From: Endobugula sp965214375
GTDB lineage: Bacteria > Pseudomonadota > Gammaproteobacteria > Pseudomonadales > Cellvibrionaceae
Assembly (NCBI GenBank): GCA_965214375.1
Contig: OZ243947.1
Span: forward strand, 310,001-374,000
Reading direction: 5' to 3'
DNA length: 64,000 nucleotides
Shown piece by piece: positions 45,653 to 55,232 of the stretch; the first letter of the stretch is position 1, and every line of letters begins with the position of its first letter. The notes beneath the pieces were generated by a model. The model saw nothing but the letters and a program-made list of their open reading frames with translations. It was not told where the DNA came from and did not search any database. The translations under genes and the position numbers were made by a program.

Positions 45653-47113
45653 TCAGTTTTTAGGATAAACCTGATAATTGACGCCCGCCATTTGTTCTAA
45701 GCAGCGAATCACCTGACAGCTATAACCAAACTCATTGTCATACCAGCAATACAATACACAACTATTGCCATTAACTAGCGTTGCTTTACTATCAAAACTA
45801 CAGGCATGACGTGAACCCACAAAGTCTGTTGATACTACTTCGGGGGAATTGGTGTAATCAATTTGTTGCTGTAATGGCGAGTGTAAAGCGACATCACGCA
45901 TATAATCGTTAAGCTCGTCTTTTGTCGGGCTCGATTTTAACTGAATATTCAAGATAGCCATTGATACATTCGGTGTCGGCACACGAATCGAATTACCCGT
46001 TAATTTACCGGCTAACTCGGGAATCGCTTTTTGCACGGCTTTGGCTGCCCCCGTTTCGGTCAATACCATATTCAATGCCGCACTACGACCACGACGCTCG
46101 CCCTTATGATAATTATCAATCAAGTTTTGGTCATTCGTATAAGAGTGTACGGTTTCCACATGCCCTTGTTCGATGCCGTATTTATCCATCAAAACTTTCA
46201 GCACAGGTGTGATGGCGTTGGTTGTACAAGATGCCGCTGAAACAATATTGTCGTCTGACTGAATCGTATCGTTATTGATACCGTACACCACGTTCTTCAT
46301 ATCACCTTTGCCTGGCGCAGTAAGCAGTACTTTTTGGGCGCCATTGCAATCAAGATGTTGTGATAAGCCTTCAGGATCACGCCAGACGCCCGTGCTATCA
46401 ACAACAATGGCATCATTAATACCGTATTCGGTGTAGTCGACCTCTGCAGGTGAATTAGCATAAATAACTTTGACTTCAAGGCCATTACACACCAGCGTGT
46501 TGGTATCTTCAACAACACGAATAGTGCCTTTAAAGCTACCATGAACAGAATCTCGACGTAATAAACTGGCGCGCTTCACTAAGTCATTAGCGCTTTTACC
46601 CTTACGAACCACAATGGCGCGTAAACGCAATTGATCACCACTACCCGCTTTTTCAACCAGTAAACGAGCCAATAAGCGACCAATACGACCAAAACCGTAA
46701 ATAACCACATCTTGCGGTTTATCCAGCATTTTGCTTTCTGTGCTCACAAAGTCTGCCAGTTCAGAAGCAATAAAATCATTCGCATTTGTACCTGCTGGCT
46801 GCTCCATTAATTGCACCGCCAATTTGCCCAAATCAAGATGGCAGTTACTAGGGCCCAGTTTGCAGATTGCTTCCAACACCGGAAAGGTTTCATATTCCGA
46901 TAATTCGTTCTCTTCAACCTGACGTATAGCGCGATGATGCTTCATAATATCAATCACAGAACGATTGATCATGGGTTTGCCATACATATACGTCTTCACA
47001 TTATATTCACGGTATAACTTACCGATCATTGGAATCATGGCTTCAGCAAGCGCTTCTCGTTCTTTCCAGTCTTTAAAATAATCATCTGGCTGAGGTCGAT
47101 TCACCGTTATCAC
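45653..47113 (-). CDS. gap: Glyceraldehyde-3-phosphate dehydrogenase (long form)
   Basis: A 486-residue protein, about 130 residues longer at the N-terminus than GapA. The extension is helical (ALAEAMIPMIGKLYREYNVK). It is followed by the NAD-binding fold (VVIYGFGRIGRLLARLLVEK), the active site SAASCTTNAITP and the C-terminal YDNEFGYSCQVIRCLEQMAG. Long GAPDHs of this type occur in Pseudomonas beside mfd and nqr. Coenzyme preference and direction (glycolytic or gluconeogenic) cannot be read here. Confidence 0.93.
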   Translation of the reverse strand: MITVNRPQPDDYFKDWKEREALAEAMIPMIGKLYREYNVKTYMYGKPMINRSVIDIMKHHRAIRQVEENELSEYETFPVLEAICKLGPSNCHLDLGKLAVQLMEQPAGTNANDFIASELADFVSTESKMLDKPQDVVIYGFGRIGRLLARLLVEKAGSGDQLRLRAIVVRKGKSANDLVKRASLLRRDSVHGSFKGTIRVVEDTNTLVCNGLEVKVIYANSPAEVDYTEYGINDAIVVDSTGVWRDPEGLSQHLDCNGAQKVLLTAPGKGDMKNVVYGINNDTIQSDDNIVSAASCTTNAITPVLKVLMDKYGIEQGHVETVHSYTNDQNLIDNYHKGERRGRSAALNMVLTETGAAKAVQKAIPELAGKLTGNSIRVPTPNVSMAILNIQLKSSPTKDELNDYMRDVALHSPLQQQIDYTNSPEVVSTDFVGSRHACSFDSKATLVNGNSCVLYCWYDNEFGYSCQVIRCLEQMAGVNYQVYPKN

Positions 47114-47319
47114 CTTTTAAGTAAATTTGTTGAAATACTGGAGCATAATACCCCTTCTGACCCTGCTCACAGGGGCGCGTATTATCGGCATTCGTGGAAA
47201 AAAGCGCAAGCGAAATGGGTAAATTGTAGTCATTCTTCAAGCGAGTTGATCAAAGATTTCCATATATCATCCTGATAAGGTTTTAGAGTATTTATGACAA
47301 GTATCTACAGTGCTAATAA

Positions 47320-48749
47320 TTAATGACGAAAGGTATGTATTTTTCCCTTATTTTCATAATCAGAAGATAATGCTTGCAATGTTGTTTGCACTCGTTCAAT
47401 AACCTCTTCCCAGTTACTATGACAAACTTGACGGTATAGACGCATGTCAGGATACCACGGACTATCTTCCCTCTCCTCTTGCCAGCGCCAGTCGTTAATA
47501 AATGGCAATAAATTAATCACTGGCTTAGCCATCGCTCCAGACATATGGGCAACAGAGGTATCTATGGTTACGATTAAATCCATATGGTGGATAATGGCAG
47601 CCGTATCTGCAAAATTGTTAATTCTCGGCGACATATCGTTAACGCCATCGTGTTGCAGTTGCCGTTTGTCTTCTGCAGACACTGGAAATTGTAGGCTGAA
47701 AAACTGGCAACCTTCTAAAGAAAATAGCCGTTCAAATAATGTCAGTGGAATATTTTTTTAGACTGCGCCAGCGTACCATGGCGTTGTTTGAGCTCCATCC
47801 CATCAACGGGAGTTTGTGTTGTCCATACGAGACCAACCTTGAGAGCTTTACTGCAAGTCCTCAAGTCATGCCATTGAGAATAGTGTGCCGTCGGTGCGGA
47901 TAAATAAGGTGTCTGTCCTGGAATCTTATCTTCATTGAAATTCACCCGTTTAAGTACACTCATTAACGGGCAGTGAAAATCAAATGTGGCTGGAAGTTGT
48001 AAACGTTCTCCGTCGCGCAATTGATAAAGTGCCGTTAAGCCTTCCAAACTATTTAGCACCGTTTTTAAGGTGCAATGTCCCTTATGCACTAATAATATCA
48101 CTTTAGCGCCTTGCTGTGCCAATACATTCACATAGCGACAAAATTGAATCGTATCGCCAAGTCCCTGCTCGGTCCATAGCAGAATAGTTTTTCCATTCAA
48201 TGGTTCACCTTGCCAAAACGGGAGTTTCACACGATCAAAAAACCACTGGTAATGAGGAAACGCATAAAAACGCGCTTCATAATGTTCCAATGCCTCTGAA
48301 TATTGATGTTGATTCAGCAGCAAATAGCCCAAATTTAAGCGCGCTTTATGATGTTCGGGGACGAGACCAATCGTCTTGCGAAAGGCCTCAATAGCGCCCT
48401 GCTCATCACCGGTAAGTCCTTTGGATAAGCCCATGCGATACCACAAAACTGTGTTATCGGGATAGTGTGTTAAATATACTTCGGACAGGCGAATAATTTC
48501 GGCATCATTTCCCAGAGTAAAAAAGAAATCCTGTGCCAGTGTCACACTGCGATTATGTAAACTCTTAGCATCGGGCCATTGCTGCATGCAACACAGGGCA
48601 TCATTAAGTTGCCCTTTCTCAAATAGACACCATCCTTTGATAATAACGAGGTTGTAAGCATCGGGTGTTTTTTCGAGGGTATCGTCACAGAAGCCAATAA
48701 CACGGTCAAATTCACCGTTTTGAATATGATCAAGAATATAGCCATCTAT
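47320..48749 (-). pseudogene. TPR / glycosyltransferase-9-like protein, frameshifted
   Basis: The frame ending at 47742 has TPR helices (LWYRMGLSKGLTGDEQGAIE; ARLNLGYLLLNQHQYSEALE) and then a heptosyltransferase-like domain (GKTILLWTEQGLGDTIQFCR, KVGLVWTT). The remainder, NIPLTLFERLF followed by FADTAAIIHHMDLIVTIDTS and DWRWQEEREDSPWYPDMRLY, is in another frame ending at 47320. The switch falls in a run of seven A (minus strand, about 47752-47759). Upstream, the coding text (DGYILDHIQNGEFDRVIGFC) has no ATG in frame; an ATA at 48749 overlaps the ogt stop, while a nearby ATG (48745) is out of frame. Probably two lesions. Ribosomal slippage on the A7 run is an alternative. Confidence 0.75.
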
Positions 48750-49231
48750 GCAAAAAGCTCCGCCTGCTCCTTTATGAGGGCGCCTTCATGCGCTAACAGC
48801 CACTCTTTACTCTGTAAGCCTCCGGCATAGCCCGTTAGGCTACCATCACGACCGATGACTCGGTGACAAGGAATAATAATCGCAATAGGGTTGCGACCGT
48901 TAGCCGCGCCAACCGCGCGTACGGCAGCAGCATTATTGAGTTGGGAGGCAATATCACTATAACTGCAGGTGTGAGCGTATGGGAGTGCCGACAAGCATGT
49001 CCAGACTTTTTTTTGAAAGACTGTGCCTCGAGGTATTAATGGCAAATCAAGTAGTTGCCGTTTTTTGTTAAAGTATTCATTTAACTGTTGTTGGCATTTT
49101 TGAGTGAAGGTGTTTGGCTGAATATTTACCAAATGCTGTGTATCTTCAATAAAAATCACTTCGGTAATACCCTGCTCAGTGGCGCCAATTTTGAGCAAAC
49201 CCAATGGTGTAGATAAATAATCGATAAACAT
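48746..49231 (-). CDS. ogt: Methylated-DNA--protein-cysteine methyltransferase
   Basis: A 161-residue suicide repair protein that takes methyl groups from O6-methylguanine. It has the active-site PCHRVIGRDGSLTGYAGG with acceptor Cys122 and the helix-turn-helix VFQKKVWTCLSALPYAHTCS. No Ada N-terminal domain, so Ogt rather than Ada. Its stop abuts the start region of the TPR/GT gene. Confidence 0.93.
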   Translation of the reverse strand: MFIDYLSTPLGLLKIGATEQGITEVIFIEDTQHLVNIQPNTFTQKCQQQLNEYFNKKRQLLDLPLIPRGTVFQKKVWTCLSALPYAHTCSYSDIASQLNNAAAVRAVGAANGRNPIAIIIPCHRVIGRDGSLTGYAGGLQSKEWLLAHEGALIKEQAELFA

Positions 49232-49321
49232 GAGTATTCCCCGTCACTGAGCAATGATTGTCAGGGGCTATTATAAGTATTTTATGGAGAATTACTCATC
49301 AAAATTAACAGTGAAAGCTAA

Positions 49322-50647
49322 TTAGGCGTCGGAATCTTCATTGTCTTCTGTTGATCTTAATTCATCGATTGAGCTATTTAGAATAGGAAAAATCAATTTA
49401 CCCCCAGTCTCGTTTTCATAATTGGAAAACCGCTGTAAATGCTCTGACGAAATAACCGAGTCTTTCGTCAATAAGGATAATCCGGTAGGTGATACCAAGT
49501 TGTCAGCTAAGATCATACCTTCTTGTAAGTCATCCAGTGTCAGTTGAGAAAGATAACTACGATAGTTTTGCAAATGTTCATTAAAATATTTTTCAAATAG
49601 CTCAACAACGCGGGCATCATACAGTTTACCGGACATCTCATTAAGATATTTCATGGCTGCTTCCGGCCCGAACACCTCCTGCGCTAATAGATTACTTTCC
49701 AGTTTATGAAAATCACTAGTGACGCAAATAATTCGGGAACCCATAGGAATGGCATCCCCTTTGAGTTTATCGGGATAACCACTACCGTTAAGGTATTCTT
49801 GATGCGAACGTACCAACAGCGATACGCTTTTTAATCCCGTCATACCCGATAACACTAGTTCGCCTTGTAACGGGTGATTACGAAATGTCTCTAACTTGGT
49901 TCCAGTAAGTTTATCCCGAGGTTTTTTGCGAATGGCTTCTTGTAATGAAAATTTACCGACATTATGTAATAAGGCTGCAATACGTATTTGTTCGATTTCT
50001 TTTACATCAAGCTCTAATGCCGTTGCAATCGATACACTGGCATTGGCCACCATATCGGTATAATTCGCTTTACTGCCGTCCTGCATTTCTATTAAAGACG
50101 TAATTAGTGTAAGCGCTTCACGAAAATTTTTACCTACTTTACGTGTGGTTTGTTGCAATTTTTCTGTGCGCTCTTTGACCTTTTCTTCCAATGAGCCATT
50201 GAGTGTTGCCAATTCCTGATTTTTTTCGGTGACTTCTTTTGACAAACGCAGACGTTCATCCTCTTTCTGTTTAAAATCAAGTGCGCTATTAAGCACACTC
50301 TCAAGCATATTGTCATCCCACGGCTTATTCAGGTAATTGTATATTTTGGCGCCATTAACGGCATTGATCACGGCTTCCATATCCGCATAACCCGTTAACA
50401 GTACTCGAACGGCATCCGGCATTTTCTCGCGTGCTTTAGAGAGGAATTCGGCACCATCCATATTTGGCATACGCATATCAGAAACAATAATGTCGACGGT
50501 TTGGTCATTTAATATATCCAGACCTGCGGCGCCACTTTCGGCACGAATAGCCTCCCATTTACGCTGACGACAAAAACGATATAGCGAATCCAGAATGGGT
50601 TTCTCATCATCAACCAATAAGATTGTAGGGCGAACCTCTGCATTCAT
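49322..50647 (-). CDS. Response regulator with HD-GYP-like output (HD replaced by HN)
   Basis: A 441-residue protein: receiver domain 1-125 with acidic pocket DD, phosphoacceptor Asp57 and Lys108; a coiled coil (130-170); then an HD-GYP-like domain (175-345). The motif normally LHDxGK reads LLHNVGK (His228-Asn229), while SHQEYLNGSGYP (281-292) and the HP at 258-259 are kept. HD-GYP enzymes degrade cyclic-di-GMP; loss of the metal-binding Asp makes activity doubtful. A C-terminal extension of about 95 residues follows. It is the last gene of the sensory operon with the PhnD-like protein, kinase and first regulator. Confidence 0.82.
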   Translation of the reverse strand: MNAEVRPTILLVDDEKPILDSLYRFCRQRKWEAIRAESGAAGLDILNDQTVDIIVSDMRMPNMDGAEFLSKAREKMPDAVRVLLTGYADMEAVINAVNGAKIYNYLNKPWDDNMLESVLNSALDFKQKEDERLRLSKEVTEKNQELATLNGSLEEKVKERTEKLQQTTRKVGKNFREALTLITSLIEMQDGSKANYTDMVANASVSIATALELDVKEIEQIRIAALLHNVGKFSLQEAIRKKPRDKLTGTKLETFRNHPLQGELVLSGMTGLKSVSLLVRSHQEYLNGSGYPDKLKGDAIPMGSRIICVTSDFHKLESNLLAQEVFGPEAAMKYLNEMSGKLYDARVVELFEKYFNEHLQNYRSYLSQLTLDDLQEGMILADNLVSPTGLSLLTKDSVISSEHLQRFSNYENETGGKLIFPILNSSIDELRSTEDNEDSDA

Positions 50648-50664
50648 GGTATTACCTCAGCTAT

Positions 50665-51777
50665 TCAAAAAAAATCAAATTCCATATCTCGCACATAGTT
50701 GTGTTGAGATTGATCCTGATCTTTTGAAAGTATAGGGCGAATTTCCAGATTTTTCGCATTTCCCATCATAGATAAGCGTTTATCGGTTAACCGATAATTA
50801 TTTAACGAGCTGTAACTACTGTCCATTTCGATATAGCGCACCGGGGTTTTAGCCAAATCATCAAGTTCAACAATGCGTTTGCCAAAATTCAACACCAGGG
50901 CATTATTACTGACATATGCGGTTTGTAAAAAATCATCGACACCCTGATCACGAATCAATTCAAAAGGTACTTTGAGAATAATGTTCGATCGCTCTTTTAA
51001 CACATTTTGCAATAACAAGACCAATGAGCTGTCTTGCATGATGTGTTTATAAAAAATATCCACAACCCATTGTTTACCGGGAGTATCATTTGCATCTAGA
51101 TACTGCATTATATTTAATAAGTACCACGTGAATAAGTGATGCTCCAAGTCTGCTTGTCGTCCAATATTGACAAGACCATTATGTTGAAAGCGTGAAAAAG
51201 TAGGCCATTTTATCGTAAGATAACGTAATGTTTGTTGCTGGTGATAGGACACGTACTGCTCTTCACGTAAAGCCAATTGATTATTATCTATTGCCTGTTC
51301 CAGATCAGAGTTTCTTTTATTAAGACAATCTTCTATGGTATGGGTCATCGCCGAACTCGTACCACGATGGTATGCCTTATGACGTTGTGGCATGACAGGC
51401 AAAATATTAAAACCAGACGGAATATTCGCGCCACTCACATTAAGCAGCTGTTTTTCATCCCACGGCTTATGTAAAAAATGGCAAATACCTGCATCATTAA
51501 TAGCCGCTTCAAGATCATTGATATCACTTTGTCCGGAAAGAATAGTACGACTTGTTTTTGGGTAGCGATATTTCACTATGGATAGCAATTCTGTACCCTT
51601 CATCCCTGGCATTTTTTGATCGGAAAGCACCACATCGACTTTATGTTTTTCAAGTAGTGTTAGCGCCTGCGCACCGGTATTTGCTTGATAAACAGTAAAT
51701 TTGTGTTGTCGAAACGTTCTATTGAGCGCTGAGCAAATAGATTTTTCATCATCAACTAAAAGAATTGCCGGATTCAT
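50665..51777 (-). CDS. Response regulator with divergent EAL-like C-terminal domain
   Basis: A 370-residue protein. The receiver (1-120) has DDE, phosphoacceptor Asp in VVLSDQKMPG and KPWDEK. The linker is polar. Residues about 195-345 (LVNIGRQADLEHHLFTWYLL, ILKVPFELIRDQG, LVLNFGKRI, VRYIEMDSSYSSL) have the strand and helix order of an EAL domain, but the catalytic ExL signature is missing. It may be a non-catalytic cyclic-di-GMP reader. The EAL assignment is weak; the receiver is clear. It lies 17 bases before the HD-GYP-like regulator. Confidence 0.65.
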   Translation of the reverse strand: MNPAILLVDDEKSICSALNRTFRQHKFTVYQANTGAQALTLLEKHKVDVVLSDQKMPGMKGTELLSIVKYRYPKTSRTILSGQSDINDLEAAINDAGICHFLHKPWDEKQLLNVSGANIPSGFNILPVMPQRHKAYHRGTSSAMTHTIEDCLNKRNSDLEQAIDNNQLALREEQYVSYHQQQTLRYLTIKWPTFSRFQHNGLVNIGRQADLEHHLFTWYLLNIMQYLDANDTPGKQWVVDIFYKHIMQDSSLVLLLQNVLKERSNIILKVPFELIRDQGVDDFLQTAYVSNNALVLNFGKRIVELDDLAKTPVRYIEMDSSYSSLNNYRLTDKRLSMMGNAKNLEIRPILSKDQDQSQHNYVRDMEFDFF

Positions 51778-51885
51778 ACTGCCACCCTTTTTTAATAGAT
51801 TATAACTTTATATCCGAATATTGTTTTTATATCCAATAATAATTGGCAATAGATGATGCGGCATTTTTCAGATTAAGGAATAACG

Positions 51886-53502
51886 CTATGCGCACTCCTT
51901 AATAGGTAAGGTAACCTTGAAGCAAGTGCCTTTATTTAACTCACTGTCGACGGTTATTTCACCGCCGTGATCATTGACAATTCCCTGGCATATAGATAAC
52001 CCCAAGCCGGTGCCTTTACCCACTGGCTTGGTAGTAAAAAAAGGGTCGAATAATTTTTTTATATTTTCTGTAGGAATTCCTTTTCCCGTATCTATAAAGC
52101 TAACCGCAATTGCAGGGCATGGCAGCGCAGACTCGAATGTTGCCATGATCGTTAATTTTCCTTGGCTATCTTCCATCGCATGAATTGCATTAATAATAAG
52201 GTTAGTAAACACTTGGGTTATTTTGCCTTTATCACATACACAGTGAGGAAGATTACTGTCTATGTTTTTTTCCACTTCACAGGTGTATTTGATTTCATTG
52301 TTCAGTATCTTTAGCGCACTTTAGATACATTCATGAATATCACATTCCTCTAAGCCTTCTGTAGAAGCTCGCGAATAAGTTTTTAATCCTTGCACAATAT
52401 CCGACACGCGATCAACGCCGTTGATCGATTCTTCAACCAAAGAACCAATATCTTAGTGAATAAACTCAAGGTCTTTGTCTAGGCCAAAGGTGTTAATTTC
52501 GTCTGAAATAATATTGTTTTCTTGTAAGACTTCACTTTGTTTTTTTATTAATTCTTGATAACTTTTAATATAACCCGATAAAGAAGACATATTACCTTTA
52601 ACAAAAGCGATCGGGTTATGAATTTCATGTGCAACACCGGCGGCCAACTGACCTATTGAAGCCATTTTTTCAGATTGAACCAGCTTTTCCTGAGTTTCCT
52701 GTAATTCTTGATAAGCATTTTGTAATTTATCTTTTTGCTCAATAACTTTTTGCGTGCGATTTTTAACACGTGCTGCCAAATTTTTGTTTAAGTCCAACAG
52801 CTCTTCTTGATACTCTGTGTTTTTTTGATTGGCTGAATTCAAGCTCACGATCATGTTATTAAATGAACGAGCAACCTCACCAATTTCGTCATGTGTTTTT
52901 ATATCAATAGCATGATCCAAGTCGCCAGCCGCGATGCTTCTCGCAGAATTACGTAATACTTTTAGCTGTTTTGTCAGATATATCCCCAAACAAAATGATA
53001 ATAGCGCCACTAATGACATTTCTATAATCGCGATAATAGCAGCTAGCCTACGCGCTTCTTCAAATGATTCTGCCACTTGTATGGTTGAAAACCCCATTTG
53101 CAAATAGCCATATTCAACACCATCAACTGATACCGGTTGTTGAATATAATAAATATTATCATCAACACTGTTATAGCTAGAGTCTTCTTTAAACGCTATT
53201 TCTTGGTAATTGTCTCGCTGACCGCTGGCAAGAATATTATGATCGATATCCATAACCCTGGCATATAAGACACCTTGATTTTTTAAAATTTCTTCAACAA
53301 AGGTTTCTAATGAGGCTAAGTCAAACGAAAGTACGGCATCCTTGGTTGTGGTCGCAAATAAGATGCTCGTTGTTGCCACATAACTTTCTAATGCCTCTTC
53401 ATTGGTATGGCGCATATAATTCAGCACGGTGGTAATCAGTATAATGAGCAATATTGCTTCAATTAAACCAACACCTACTATTGTTTTTAGTCGTAACGAC
53501 AT
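51886..53502 (-). pseudogene. Membrane sensor histidine kinase with two in-frame TAA codons
   Basis: One frame encodes: membrane helix (8-30), periplasmic sensor (about 35-165), second helix (165-185), HAMP (LKVLRNSARSIAAGDLDHAI), coiled coil, HisKA with an intact H-box (GVAHEIHNPIAFVKGN) and HATPase (NLIINAIHAM, DTGKGIP, GKGTGLGLSICQG). TAA at 52453-52455 and at 52321-52323 interrupt it between HisKA and ATPase without frame change. The second lies in CI-stop-SALKIL, where relatives have Glu in an IESTL-type motif, so GAA to TAA is likely. Without readthrough the kinase has no ATPase domain. Partner of the two regulators and the PhnD-like protein. Confidence 0.82.
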
Positions 53503-53510
53503 ACGTCATA

Positions 53511-54353
53511 CTACTGTTTTATGGACTGATTCAACAATTCCAAACCCAAGCCACGAACATCATCCCAATCACTGTCGTCAGCGGCTAGTAACCCCTGTTT
53601 AATTTTGAGAGAGGATAATAGTTTTTTACCTTGTTCATGCTCAACCATCGCCACTAGTACTTGTTGCACTTTTGCGAGAGTCTCTTTATCAATGTTGGGA
53701 TGTGCGGCAATCGCATGTGGTGTATAGGCTTCCGATGTCCATAATACTTTCAATTGTTCCCTCACTTTTGGCGAAGTATTGTTGAAGGTGCGTTTGACGC
53801 CCCCTCCCGCCGGAAGAATACCTTTAGCGACGTTTAAGTAAACAGAATCGTGCGAGGACACATATTTACTCGAAAAGGGAATCTTGTCTCTGGATAATTG
53901 TGCTCTGGGTAGCACACTGGCTGCAAAAGCGGCGGGTGAAGGAAAAGCCAATGTTTGATTGGCTAGTTCATCAATACTTGTTAGCGGACTATCTTTAGGA
54001 ACCACCATAATACCTTTTATCGGTTGATTTTTTCGTACCGCAACGGCTTGATAACCTGGCGCTTTGTTAAATACAGTAAAGTGGTAAGGGTTCATGTACG
54101 CAAAATCGTACTCGCCTGCCGACAGGCGTTTTTCAAATTCTGGGATATTTTTGGCCGTTTTAAAGCGTAAGGTGACACCACTGTTTTCGGTGATGTAATT
54201 AAGTACCGGAGTCCATAACCGAGCCAATTTTTTGGCCGACTGCTGCGGTACAACCCCAAAGGAGTAGACCTTTGATTGCGCACTGGATGACGCTGAAATC
54301 GTCAATCCCAGTAAGGTAAAAAATAACGGTAATAATTTACTGATAATCGCCAT
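53511..54353 (-). CDS. PhnD-like periplasmic binding protein
   Basis: A 280-residue protein with a signal peptide ending ASSSAQS from ATG 54353; an upstream in-frame ATG at 54410 adds a non-signal stretch. The body matches PhnD-type (phosphate/phosphite/phosphonate) binding proteins: YSFGVVPQQSAKKLARLWTP, DFAYMNPYHF, AFPSPAAFAASV, VYLNVAKGILPAGGGVKRTF. No ABC permease or ATPase is nearby. It lies 8 bases before the sensor kinase, so it probably presents a ligand to that kinase rather than to a transporter. Confidence 0.8.
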   Translation of the reverse strand: MAIISKLLPLFFTLLGLTISASSSAQSKVYSFGVVPQQSAKKLARLWTPVLNYITENSGVTLRFKTAKNIPEFEKRLSAGEYDFAYMNPYHFTVFNKAPGYQAVAVRKNQPIKGIMVVPKDSPLTSIDELANQTLAFPSPAAFAASVLPRAQLSRDKIPFSSKYVSSHDSVYLNVAKGILPAGGGVKRTFNNTSPKVREQLKVLWTSEAYTPHAIAAHPNIDKETLAKVQQVLVAMVEHEQGKKLLSSLKIKQGLLAADDSDWDDVRGLGLELLNQSIKQ

Positions 54354-54457
54354 AGCTGTTGCCCTGAAAAGTCCACTATCTATTGAGTATAGAGTGTGAT
54401 GGAGCAGCAAAGAGGCTATAGTAAGAACAATTTTATATAGCGTAATCGCTTAATAGA

Positions 54458-55138
54458 TCAAATCGGCAAAAATACTGCCTTGGCGACGCCTTGTGCCACA
54501 TCATTAATGGTTCGACGATCTCCGTCAGCAGCAATCACGGCCATCATGTCCTGAATGGATATTAATTTGGCAATGAGGCGTTCGAAGCTAAGGTTAGTAG
54601 TTGGCCCGATTAGCTCTGTAGACAGAATTAACAATTGTCCAGAGTCATTGGTATCTGTCCGTAAACGCCAAGAGAATACTTCTACATTGCGAGCAGAATT
54701 AAATAGTTTTTGTTGATCCAACTTATCAAACAGGAAAAATTCGGTGTGATAGCCATAACTCTTGTGGATCATACTTAATAAACCACTGGCTAATGTAAAA
54801 ACACGATCACCCGTAAAATCTTTCGCAAAGGCTTGTTTCAGTAAATCAACACCTTCTTGCCCGTCCACTAATAACGGGCTACCTTTTTTCACCGCCTGTT
54901 TTAATCGGTTTATCTGTGACTCAATAACAGGGTCCGCCTGTTTCTGCAATTGTATTGGGTTACGTTTGTACAGCTTGGTCATTAACTCATAAATAATACT
55001 TTCTGCTTCCTTGCGATGTGAATCGGCAACAAAGTCAATATCCCCTTTACCCAGTTGCTTGACATTAAAAGAATTTCCACATCCTCCCAGAAATGCGATT
55101 AACACGCCAAGGACAAAGGCAAGCTGTCTGTTTTTCAT
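54458..55138 (-). CDS. Conserved lipoprotein of unknown function
   Basis: A 226-residue protein with a lipobox LGGC (Cys about residue 20) in MKNRQLAFVLGVLIAFLGGC. The mature part is helical (ESIIYELMTKLYKRNPIQLQ; LTLASGLLSMIHKSYGYH-like; NVEVFSWRLRTDTND). Likely anchored in the outer membrane. Divergent from mfd; not recognised beyond being a typical conserved lipoprotein. Confidence 0.65.
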   Translation of the reverse strand: MKNRQLAFVLGVLIAFLGGCGNSFNVKQLGKGDIDFVADSHRKEAESIIYELMTKLYKRNPIQLQKQADPVIESQINRLKQAVKKGSPLLVDGQEGVDLLKQAFAKDFTGDRVFTLASGLLSMIHKSYGYHTEFFLFDKLDQQKLFNSARNVEVFSWRLRTDTNDSGQLLILSTELIGPTTNLSFERLIAKLISIQDMMAVIAADGDRRTINDVAQGVAKAVFLPI

Positions 55139-55232
55139 ACACTGTTGACCATCAAAAATAACTGCAGGGCAAAGACTATCACGATGCTCTTCGGTACAAT
55201 AGCCGATTTTTTAATTTCAGCGGATATTTTGT

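Noticed and set aside
48542..48745. 67-codon frame starting at the ATG next to the ogt stop
   Set aside because: The family-like TPR text lies in the neighbouring frame; this frame reads as unrelated residues.
5448..52455. Alternative genetic code for TAA, TAG or TGA
   Set aside because: All three stops would have to be affected, and the many intact core genes (nqr, mfd, lexA, prc) end on these codons and contain none internally.
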